Notes under the pieces: model-generated
Told to the model about the DNA's origin: nothing
Seen by the model: only the letters and a program-made list of their open reading frames with translations
Database searches by the model: none
Position numbers and translations under genes: made by a program
Virus record (IMG/VR): IMGVR_UViG_3300030102_006261
Location: 78,161 to 142,160 of that record
Direction: 5' to 3' (one strand)
DNA length: 64,000 bases
Source: a virus
Shown here: one piece after another, positions 41,524-49,800 of the stretch
Position numbering within the stretch: the stretch's first letter is position 1
Layout: every line of letters begins with the position of its first letter

Positions 41524-42348
41524 TTAAAATGTTGAGTAGCCGGGAATGCCTTGACTCGTGAAAGTTGTGCCGAGGTAAGGATCAGTTTCACCTCTCTTGG
41601 CTCTTTCGAATCTGTCGGACTGGTATCCGTAGAACTTACCAGCAAGAACTGCTGCGAGTGATCCAGTTGCGGCCGCGGCGATATCGGGAGTTTTACTTTG
41701 TCCACGAGCCACCATCGATCGGACTCTGTTAAGTCTCTGCTGTCTGAGTTGCCCTGCTGCAACGTAAGATGATCTGGTTGGTCTATATCCGGCTGCGCGT
41801 TGCGTTGTTCCTACGGGTATCTGAGCTGCTTGAGTTGGAGTTCTACGAGTCGAACCGGTGGTCCTCGTCGCCGCTCGTTGCCCACGACTTGCTCTGAATC
41901 CCGGTGCCGCTTTTTGAATTACTTTTCCAACACCAGCACCCAGACCAACCCCTAACGCAGCAGGAAGAAGGGACATTCCAGTTTCGGGATCAGCTATTCC
42001 GGCTCCACCACCAATAATAGCACCGACGAGCCCGCCGAGCCCTCCTTTTAAAGCTCTTCTACCAATTCTCTTTGCTCTAGTTCCACCCCTAGTTCCCCCA
42101 TACTGAGATGCAAGGGCACCAATGGCCGCTCCACCGGCCGCACCCCTTAGGGCTCCCTGTGGTCCATAGAGAGATGCTGCTCGTTTTGCAAGTGCTTGTT
42201 CTAATCCAGCCCTGTAATATGGAAATAGTTGATTAGAATCAGAAGCTCTCTGTGACACCGACTTGGTTTTGAGTAGATAATCACCTAGTTGGCTGAATCC
42301 CCCCTTTGGGGCTTGTTCGTTTATTGGATTTGTGTTGTTTTCTTTCAT
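41524..42348 (-). CDS. Gly-zipper, Arg-rich putative internal/ejection protein
   Basis: 274 residues. N terminus 'MKENNTNPINE' ends in Ile-x-Glu (T4-like capsid-targeting cleavage pattern). Residues about 70-145 alternate Gly/Ala zipper segments ('GALRGAAGGAAIGALASQYGG', 'GGLGGLVGAIIGGGAGI', 'ALGVGLGAGVGKVI') able to insert in membranes. The following part is very Arg/Thr/Gln-rich. Such mix suits a protein packaged with DNA and ejected on infection (inference). Confidence 0.5.
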   Translation of the reverse strand: MKENNTNPINEQAPKGGFSQLGDYLLKTKSVSQRASDSNQLFPYYRAGLEQALAKRAASLYGPQGALRGAAGGAAIGALASQYGGTRGGTRAKRIGRRALKGGLGGLVGAIIGGGAGIADPETGMSLLPAALGVGLGAGVGKVIQKAAPGFRASRGQRAATRTTGSTRRTPTQAAQIPVGTTQRAAGYRPTRSSYVAAGQLRQQRLNRVRSMVARGQSKTPDIAAAATGSLAAVLAGKFYGYQSDRFERAKRGETDPYLGTTFTSQGIPGYSTF

Positions 42349-42352
42349 GGTA

Positions 42353-43843
42353 TCACCTTGACATTACTGCGTCAACTCCTGCTGCTGTTGGTGAAAATCT
42401 TGGATTATACCCACCGAGAGATTTTAGAATTTCTAGACCTTGAGTTCCGGCGAGTAGTTGTGCTCCGCCCACACCAACATCACTTATTGCGTCTCCCACG
42501 GATCGACCGCTACCACTTTGTCCGAACCCCCCAAGCGCACTTAATCCAAGAGTTGCAGCAATTGCTGACATTATTGACTTCCCTGTTTCTCCTTTGGGAA
42601 AGGCTGCTTTAATGCGATCTAAGACTTTTGCTGTTGTGCCACTTTGCTCCATAATTGTTTTAGCAACTCCATATGAGAATTCCTCTCTGAATCCTCGTGG
42701 TGAGACTAACCTACCCATGCTTTGTCGTGAACGTTTGAATTCTGGATCATCTATTGGGGGAACTAACTCCTGTGGAACAGGGCGATCTTGTTGTGGTTGG
42801 TTTGGGTTGGTTGGTTGAACTGGTCGGACTGGTTGAACTGGTTTTCCTTGATCTTTAGGAGCTGTATTGGTGTCTGTATCTGTACGAGTTATTGGTGCGG
42901 GAGCTGGACGAAGAAGTATTGTTGTCCCAGTCGCCGCGGCCGCGGCTGCGGCTGCGGCCGCAGCTTTTTGTCTGGCTGTCATTCTTCCGGGTGCTACATC
43001 CACCTCTACTTTTCTCGCTGGTGTTGTTCTTGTCGTTGTTCCTGTTTCAACCCTGGCTCTTGCGGGTTTTGGATCCATCCGGAGTCCAGGCTGAGATGGT
43101 GCCTGCTCGATATCTCTTAGTAATCTTCCCAGAGGATCTCCACCCTCCTTACCACGAGCTAATGCTTGACGTGATACTGGAACATTACCTTGAGCAATCT
43201 CTGAAGCAAATTTACCTTCAATTGCCGCCATTTCTGCTGCTTCATCTGGAGTGAAAAACTTCTGCTGCCCGGGCAGGTCAACGTTCTTCAGATCCTCGGC
43301 ATCAAGATCTTTTACTGCTCTCTCCACTTTCGCTTTTCGTCTGGCTGCTGCTGCCGCCATATCAGCTTCTTTTGCTACGTCACCCATGCCTGGGAGTGCT
43401 TTTTGACCTTTCACTATTGCGGGTGCGGCCGCAGCAGCTAACTTTACTCCACCAACAGCTTGACCAGCAGCGGGAACCATCGCGCCCACGTTCATAGCAA
43501 GATCACCTAGTTTTAGATTGACAAGAGAGTCAATTGCTGCCGCGAAATCAGCACCTGCACCAATAACTGGTGTCATTCCTGCTCCTGTGAGAGCGAGCTG
43601 TCTTGCATCATAGTCAGTCGCTAATTCAACTGCTCTGGACGAGAGGAACTTGTTTAGCATCGACTGTTGCATGTCTGGGGTCATTCTGTCAGCGGCAGTG
43701 GAACTTGGTTTGAATCCATCAGGACCGTACATCTTGAACGGATCATTCTTCGCATTCAGAGCAGCCCTGTTATTGACTGCGTTGGGTTCATCAGTTGGGT
43801 TGCGTGACTCCATTATTTCACGATACTTTTGAAATCGGTTCAT
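42353..43843 (-). CDS. Ala-rich putative internal head protein
   Basis: 496 residues. N terminus 'MNRFQKYREIMES' fits a capsid-targeting peptide with cleavage after Ile-Met-Glu. Middle shows Ala-rich helices ('AAAAAPAIVKGQKAL', 'ADMAAAAARRKAKVERAV') and a hydrophobic run of eleven Ala followed by TGTTILL (about 293-312), a likely membrane helix, then a Pro/Gln linker. C-terminal Gly-rich region. ATGA overlap with the gene upstream, which has a similar N terminus. Possibly ejected with DNA; not recognised by family. Confidence 0.5.
   Translation of the reverse strand: MNRFQKYREIMESRNPTDEPNAVNNRAALNAKNDPFKMYGPDGFKPSSTAADRMTPDMQQSMLNKFLSSRAVELATDYDARQLALTGAGMTPVIGAGADFAAAIDSLVNLKLGDLAMNVGAMVPAAGQAVGGVKLAAAAAPAIVKGQKALPGMGDVAKEADMAAAAARRKAKVERAVKDLDAEDLKNVDLPGQQKFFTPDEAAEMAAIEGKFASEIAQGNVPVSRQALARGKEGGDPLGRLLRDIEQAPSQPGLRMDPKPARARVETGTTTRTTPARKVEVDVAPGRMTARQKAAAAAAAAAAATGTTILLRPAPAPITRTDTDTNTAPKDQGKPVQPVRPVQPTNPNQPQQDRPVPQELVPPIDDPEFKRSRQSMGRLVSPRGFREEFSYGVAKTIMEQSGTTAKVLDRIKAAFPKGETGKSIMSAIAATLGLSALGGFGQSGSGRSVGDAISDVGVGGAQLLAGTQGLEILKSLGGYNPRFSPTAAGVDAVMSR
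42925..42966. repeat. GC-rich triplet run (GCN)n encoding poly-Ala
   Basis: Short alternating GCC/GCG/GCT run (CGCGGCCGCGGCTGCGGCTG) in an otherwise AT-leaning area, inside the 496-residue gene. A natural slippage site. Confidence 0.6.
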
Positions 43844-44631
43844 TTTCTTGTTGCTCTTTCTTTTGATCTTCTAGTCTCAAGTGTGCCTTTAACTTTTTTC
43901 TTGATTGTTTTTGATCTCGGTCCCTCTTGTGCTAGCTCTCCACCGGGAACACCCTTTAGTTTTCTTGTTTTTGCAAGTGCTGCTTCAGGTCCTCTGGGAG
44001 TGGTGACGGTTCTCTCCACACCAAGTAAAGCGTTCATTTCATCGGGTGATGCGCCGAGGAGGTTCGACAAATAGTCATAAGCGGCTAAACTACCTACTTG
44101 AAATCCTAAACCCCTTAGAATTCCACCAAAGCTTTCGGTAATTGTGGATTTGATGTGATCATGTCTGGTGCTTTCTAATGGTGTGTAACCTCTAGCTTCC
44201 AGATCTTTCTCTTCTTTCTCTTTTTTCTTTTTATCATGAGCTGCTATTAGCGCCATGATTTCTTCTTCAGACATACCGGGTTTAATTCCTACTTCTTCGG
44301 GGGTGCCGAAACCTGATATGACGGCGTTAGTAACATTTCCAAGAAAATCTCTAACCATCTGAAAGTAGCCCTTGCCCTCTGCTGGACTTGTTTCTGGTGA
44401 CATGTAGTTATCAAAATATGGAATTTCGACATTTCGACCCAAAATGCTCTGAGTTTTAAATCCAGCGGGTTTTATATCACCGGCTGATGCCGGTGTGGGG
44501 ACTTTAACAGAGGGTTCATTTCTTTTCTTTGCGAATCCGGTGGCTGGATCTAATTTAAAACCACCAGTGGGAAAATTGCCACTTCCACCAATCGACTCCA
44601 TGATTGTTCTTATGTTTTTCTCTAAGGACAT
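43840..44631 (-). CDS. Putative internal head protein with capsid-targeting N terminus
   Basis: 263 residues. Starts 'MSLEKNIRTIMESIGGSGNF', nearly the same pattern (IME|S) as its downstream neighbour. Basic C terminus ('SKTIKKKVKGTLETRRSKERATRK'). Mid-region charged helix 'HDKKKKEKEEKDLEARGYTPLEST'. No domain recognised. Preceded by TATATATA (late-like) and GAGG SD. Confidence 0.5.
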   Translation of the reverse strand: MSLEKNIRTIMESIGGSGNFPTGGFKLDPATGFAKKRNEPSVKVPTPASAGDIKPAGFKTQSILGRNVEIPYFDNYMSPETSPAEGKGYFQMVRDFLGNVTNAVISGFGTPEEVGIKPGMSEEEIMALIAAHDKKKKEKEEKDLEARGYTPLESTRHDHIKSTITESFGGILRGLGFQVGSLAAYDYLSNLLGASPDEMNALLGVERTVTTPRGPEAALAKTRKLKGVPGGELAQEGPRSKTIKKKVKGTLETRRSKERATRK

Positions 44632-44654
44632 ATTTACCTCACAGTGTTATATAG

Positions 44655-44662
44655 TATATATA
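44655..44662 (-). promoter_or_regulatory. Late-like promoter motif TATATATA (- strand)
   Basis: 7/8 to the late octamer, 23 nt upstream of ATG 44631 and directly after a terminator hairpin on the same strand. The surrounding TA-rich stretch lowers the specificity of this call. Confidence 0.4.
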
Positions 44663-44666
44663 AAAT

Positions 44667-44711
44667 AACCCCCACCAAAGACGGATCACCCTCTGACTAA
44701 TGGTGGGGGTT
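44667..44711. terminator. 11-bp hairpin terminator containing a partial repeat element
   Basis: AACCCCCACCA (44667-44677) pairs with TGGTGGGGGTT (44701-44711); the 23-nt loop contains GGATCACCCTCT (44683-44694), the core of the 27-nt element found at 30361 and 39430. On the - strand it is followed by ATTTTATAT. Confidence 0.6.
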
Positions 44712-44712
44712 T

Positions 44713-44755
44713 TAGCGCGGTCCCAAGGTAGCGGGCGCAAAGCCCATCGGCGCTA
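44713..44755. other. GC-rich nested hairpin overlapping a stop codon
   Basis: TAGCGC (44713-44718)/GCGCTA (44750-44755) enclose GGGC (44733-44736)/GCCC (44742-44745). The outer arm includes the stop codon of the LysM gene. Much GC-richer than flanks. May stabilise the mRNA 3' end or belong to the adjacent terminator. Confidence 0.4.
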
Positions 44756-45595
44756 TTTCTGGTTTATATTTTCCATTGACTTTAGTCTTTTGATATTTTT
44801 GGGTGCCATCGGACCACTCGTGTATAATCTGTTGAGTTCACGATACATCTTTGAGTCAACGTATTCTGCTTTGGCTTTATCAACATCACCCGCTTCAATG
44901 GCAGCAGACATTTTTGGAAAGGGCTTCCCAGATTCTCTTGTTATTGCTGCCACTGTTTGTTGAACATCCTTTGGTTGCTTCGCGTAACTAGGAACAGCCT
45001 TTTCAATCTTGGGTAGATCTTTACTCAAGAAGTGGTGTCGCATCATGGATTTGTTAGTCTCTGGATCCAATCCCTGTCTGGTTCTAGGATCTAGGCTGAA
45101 GGCTTTATATGGATCCACACCGGGTTCCATCGCTGTTATTATGTCTTTGAAGTGTCGTGGTACTTCTTTTCCATAATTAAAAGATGCGAGACCACCCTGC
45201 TGTGTTGGAACTTTTTCCTTATGTGTGGGATCCTCCTCTGCATACATTTTTCCATCAGGGCTTACTGTGAACCCTTCGGAATCTTTTTGATCAGGTAGAA
45301 TATTCTTGTCGTAGTCTCGGGTGTCTCTTGCACGTTTCATCAAGGCAAACATCTCTGGGGACATTCTATTTTTTCTTGTCGTGGTGGTTGGGGTTTCCGA
45401 CTCTTCTTTTTCTTTCTTTGGTCCGGGTAGGTTTATTGATTGTCCGATTTGAAGTTTCGTAGCATCTACATTTGGATTTGCTTTGGTGATATCATCTATT
45501 GATATGCCAAGATCTTTGGCGATACCATAAAATGTATCACCCTTTTTTATTTCTCTTTGCTCTTGTTCTGCTAAAAAACCAATAAATGATAACAT
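44753..45595 (-). CDS. LysM protein with lysozyme (GH24)-like C-terminal half
   Basis: About 280 residues from ATG 45595; the upstream frame overlaps the next gene. N terminus 'MLSFIGFLAE' fits a T4-like head-targeting peptide (Leu-x-Glu). LysM at about 15-55: 'REIKKGDTFYGIAKDLGISIDDITKANPNVDATKLQIGQSINLP', a peptidoglycan-binding domain. From about 175, 'HHFLSKDLPKIEKAVPSYAKQPKDVQQTVAAITRESGKPFPKMSAAIEAGDVDKAKAEYVDSKMYRELN' follows the C-terminal lobe of T4-type lysozymes, but no clear catalytic Glu-8aa-Asp-5aa-Thr is seen. Either a divergent cell-wall enzyme or a wall-binding virion protein. Confidence 0.55.
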   Translation of the reverse strand: MLSFIGFLAEQEQREIKKGDTFYGIAKDLGISIDDITKANPNVDATKLQIGQSINLPGPKKEKEESETPTTTTRKNRMSPEMFALMKRARDTRDYDKNILPDQKDSEGFTVSPDGKMYAEEDPTHKEKVPTQQGGLASFNYGKEVPRHFKDIITAMEPGVDPYKAFSLDPRTRQGLDPETNKSMMRHHFLSKDLPKIEKAVPSYAKQPKDVQQTVAAITRESGKPFPKMSAAIEAGDVDKAKAEYVDSKMYRELNRLYTSGPMAPKNIKRLKSMENINQK

Positions 45596-45611
45596 GTAGA
45601 TGATTCCGAAA

Positions 45612-45896
45612 CTAGCCAAGAAGATAAATTTGATTGTCTGTGTTATGACTCTCGTATGAACGAATTTGAATTGGGAGCACATATGGAAGGTTTCCGTATC
45701 CTCCGCTGAGACCTGGAACTCCGAACGTTTGGCCGGCGAACGTGCCGAATGTAATCCCAGCACATCCTATGTTCTGGGGACCGCCGGCGGTGTCACCCAC
45801 GAAGGCAATAAAGACCCCCTTGTTGGGACCGACGCCTTGGGATCCAGCGCCATTTATTAATGCTTTTGCGCTTCTGTACTGATCATAACCTGCCAT
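45612..45896 (-). CDS. Small Gly-rich structural-like protein
   Basis: 94 residues with GGAG upstream. 'GVFIAFVGDTAGGPQNIGCAGITFGTFAGQTFGVPGLSGGYGNLPYVLPIQIRSYE' reads as a small beta-barrel-like protein of the sort found among marine phage virion genes. Behind its own late-like TATACATA. No firm family. Confidence 0.5.
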   Translation of the reverse strand: MAGYDQYRSAKALINGAGSQGVGPNKGVFIAFVGDTAGGPQNIGCAGITFGTFAGQTFGVPGLSGGYGNLPYVLPIQIRSYESHNTDNQIYLLG

Positions 45897-45913
45897 GTGT
45901 GCTCTCCTTAATA

Positions 45914-46765
45914 CTATGTATAATCTAGTTCTTCTCGCTTAGATTTTGGTGTTAGCTTGTGTCTGAGTTTACCAAATACACCTTTATATATGCCTGTGGA
46001 GGTGCCCCATTTGTTAAGTGGACATGATGTCTGTGGCATTTTGATCTTGTTGGTGAGTCTCGCTCTTGGATTAGCGCCACAACCACACTTTGTGCAGAAT
46101 CCTAGTGGATCTGGGATTTTATCATGAGTTTTTCTGTGTGGACATTCACCACAAATTTTCTCTCGCTCTTTGAATACGGTAAGAGACACTGGACCTTGAG
46201 TTGCAAGAGACTGCTCTGCTCTGAAGTAATTGATGACATTTGTCAGAGTGAACTTAGTCTTTTCCTCTTCCTTTGTCATTCTTTCAGGGGATCTGTTGAT
46301 GAGATTCTCTATTTTTCTTTCAGATCTCTCTGCTGGGTGAGATTCTCTCAGTAACCTATTAATATGTAATTTTTTCTTTTCATTGCCTTCATCCACATCA
46401 TCCCGAACCGCTCTGGGATTGATGGGAATATCATGTAATGTACCGTCCTCCACCTTTTTGGTATACATGTCTCGGTACTCTTTCTCCGAGTACTCCATCG
46501 CGGCCTCTTTTGGTATTGGTTGAAATCCCTCATCATATAGTTTTTTCAGATACTCTGCTTGTTTATCTGATTGCATACCATCCCAGTTTGTCTTGTACTC
46601 TCGCTCAGTATCAGCATACATGTCGTAAAGGCTGTATGTTTCATTTGGACTGAAACTTCTGTTCATCCTAGAACCATAGGACTCTTTCGTGGCTGGCTTA
46701 TTACAGGTTTGACACTCAGTGTCATCTACATTTTTGTTTAGTTCTTCGTCCACTTGAATCTCCAT
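45914..46765 (-). CDS. Zinc-binding protein with Cys-rich C-terminal module
   Basis: 283 residues. The C-terminal 'ICGECPHRKTHDKIPDPLGFCTKCGCGANPRARLTNKIKMPQTSCPLNKW' gives a CxxC...CxxCxC...C zinc module known from phage and bacterial small proteins. The N-terminal 'CQTCNKP' adds another Cys pair. Charged helical middle. No SD precedes ATG 46765, but GGAG precedes an in-frame GTG at 46753, so the true start may be there. Confidence 0.55.
   Translation of the reverse strand: MEIQVDEELNKNVDDTECQTCNKPATKESYGSRMNRSFSPNETYSLYDMYADTEREYKTNWDGMQSDKQAEYLKKLYDEGFQPIPKEAAMEYSEKEYRDMYTKKVEDGTLHDIPINPRAVRDDVDEGNEKKKLHINRLLRESHPAERSERKIENLINRSPERMTKEEEKTKFTLTNVINYFRAEQSLATQGPVSLTVFKEREKICGECPHRKTHDKIPDPLGFCTKCGCGANPRARLTNKIKMPQTSCPLNKWGTSTGIYKGVFGKLRHKLTPKSKREELDYT
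45915..45922 (-). promoter_or_regulatory. Late-like promoter motif TATACATA (- strand)
   Basis: 18 nt before ATG 45896, overlapping the stop of the upstream gene; AAGGAG SD follows. Same octamer as at 41513 and 56511. Confidence 0.5.
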
Positions 46766-46807
46766 TAAATAATTTTTAATTATACAGAAAACCTAAACTA
46801 CCGCAAG

Positions 46808-46815
46808 TATTTATA
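46808..46815 (-). promoter_or_regulatory. Late promoter motif TATAAATA (- strand)
   Basis: Exact octamer followed by CTTG, 42 nt before ATG 46765, immediately after the stop of the giant gene. Confidence 0.6.
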
Positions 46816-49800
46816 TCAAACCCCATAACCACCCCCAGCTTGTTCTCCCCCAGCTTGGGTTCCGTCAGATGAATCCTGACATATACCACTTTCACAATAT
46901 GTGTCAGCCCCTTGGAATATTCCCCCACTGGCAACACATTCTTGCTCAGTTAGCCCGTCAGCACACTGAAGGGATCCATAGCAACATGCTCCGACTGGAT
47001 CTGGACAAACATTTTCAAGTTGATCATCTTCGTTTCTCTGACATATACAGCAAGGCTCATCCTCGTGCCAAGTCCAACCGGGGCGTTGCGTGCATTGAGC
47101 TTCTGTTTGTGCTTCAATGCATTCTTCATCACAACCGACTGGATCCCCACCACCACCTGCGGTCTGTGGTGTGGTCAGATTACCAACACCACCAGCGTCA
47201 TCACCACATGCTGCTGGTGGACAACATGCACCGGTCTTCTGATCACAACCACACACATCAAGGCTCCGCGCTAGATCCACGCAAACTTCGTCCCAACCAA
47301 TACCAAAGGCTTCACAGCATGTTGGATCAATGTCACATACGGCACTACAGCACACTTCATCACTACAGAATGGGGTTTCATGTGCCGTACAACAAAGACC
47401 AGTGTCGGGAGATCCACAATATAGATCTTTACAGAATGGTGATGGTGATCCTGCCATATATGTCTCAAAGGCTTGAGTGCAGTTTTCATCCCAACCACCA
47501 AATCTACCGTCATTGCAATAATAGTAGAGTGGATTGGAGGAGAATGCATCACAGCATCGCTCTGCTATTGATACTGTTTCACCATCATACGTGCTAGTTC
47601 CGGGTATTGTAACTTCTTGTTGTTGCTCACATCTATCTGCGTTAGCCTCGGCTTGAGAACAGAAACAAGTTGGCCTCACAGAGGAATCATAGTCTCCAAA
47701 CAGCGCACAGTCTGGTTTATCTATTTCAATGACGCAGGTGCCATATTCCTGAATCTCCCAATGTAATCTCGCATAAAATGCCTCTAAACAGTTTCTGAAA
47801 CCATGACATGAACATGCATCATTGTACGGACCATTTAACGAACCGGCACACCTACCGGTGATATTTGCTCCGGGGCAACCAGAGCCGTTACCTTCACCAT
47901 AGTCAATCCTGTTACTGGGTGCCACTTCGATTGACCATGGATCACTACATCCCTTGGTACCTACCCCATCCGGACTGTCGGGGAACGGGCTGTCAACCAC
48001 TGGATCGTATACCATAGTACCCGAAGTGCCTAATTCTGTGAAAACTGGCGCAGCATATGATCTAAGTGCAGCTCTACTGCCACCCTGGCTTACTAACTCA
48101 GGCTCATCACGAAGAGTGAGATCTATAGGTCTGATGTCATAGAGGATCATGTTCGGTTCATATTTGTCTAAAAATCCGGATTCATTTTCACTATCGTCAA
48201 CACATGGTTCAGAGGTAGAGTCACAACCTCCTACGTCCCATATATAATATCCGTAGTCGTTGTAACGCATTGCACTTGGTCGGGCGGCATGGGTCATGGC
48301 GACTGTCAAATTAAGCTGATCACAGATTCCTGTATTCTCATCGAGATACCGAATAAATTTGGGACTTGTTAGTTCGTATCTACCACCAAGAGGCCAATCA
48401 AGGGTGGAAAATCCGGCGCGAGATGAATCTTCATGAATTCTAAATTTCATGCTACCCATCTTGAGTGTATTCATTGCTGTATTCATACTCGCGTGGTCTT
48501 CAAAAACAAACCCAACTCTACCTAGAACGGTTTCATGTCTAAACTCACCATCAGCTAAATCGGTTCTGTCTTTTTCCTGATTAAATTCCGGAGTGTCTAG
48601 AATAGGATTCTTTGAGGCCTCATACCTGTTATTGATTCCAATAATATCCTCTGATCTAAATGTAACATCGAACGGGGGTCCGTAATTACTGAAGAAATCA
48701 CTGTTAGCGTATCTATAGTTTTCAATTGGATCATCTGGATCCACATCTTCGTAACTAGAAAAGTTCCATTTTGCAAAATTATCATACCTAAGTCTTGGCA
48801 TTCCTGCGACAATTCCTCTTGCCGGATTTACTGGTGTTGGACACACCTCTCCGGGCTGTACAACACATCCCTCGATCTCTTCTTCATCAGAGCACTGAAG
48901 ACAAATGACATCCTCTATCGGCAGCTCGGTGCCCTGTGCTCCTTCGGTATTCCAGTGAATATATGCCGTGTCTAAAACGTATGCGTCCCCTCTTACCTTA
49001 TGGTTTACATACTTTGGAGTATAATCACCGTTATCTGGATCAGCGTACTCAACTTGAGCATTGGCAGGTCTTATGCCAGGTTCAAGGAATCTACCAGAGC
49101 AGAACCATCCACCAAATGGTATGATTGCACCAACTCGTCTACCCTCGTTTTCTCCATCCTGTAGACTGAAGAACCTATACGCACCCGCTGCCTCTTGGAA
49201 TCCATACTGGTTCGGTCCTTCCGTGTGTGTTGACTTAGGAATTGGTCTGTTCTCATCTCCGACTACAATTTCTGGTGGACTCCATCCGGGATACTGTGGC
49301 ACACCTCCCACTACTAAATTGTCTGATACGTGAAGATCTAGATCCTTAAATGTTTTCCAACCGATCGGTGTTCCCGTGATTAAACGTTGCTCATTTTCAC
49401 CAAACCACTTAGATCCTTGACGAATGTGTGGCTCTGTTGGATTGAGAATATTGAAGAATCTAACTTCTTTGAACTTGGGAAGTTCAGTGTTCAGCCAGTG
49501 GTTAGTGGGTATGTCTGTGGCGATTCCAGTCTCTTCAAATTCCTCGTTTGATCTGTAGGTAGAGCAGTACATTTCAACGTCTTCCGCCGTTTCTGGATTG
49601 CCGGGGTTGAATTCGTCTCCAGCATTTGCCGGATCAAGAAACGCAGTGGGATATCCCGTGTTGGAATTTCCACCATCAAGTTCATCTAAGAATAGAGTGC
49701 TTCCCTCCTCATTAGTCTTTACTCTCTTGAGAGTCTTAATTTCAAGTCTTGTGGTAACCACATCAGCACCTTGGTCATAACAGTCATGTGGCGTTGGTGG

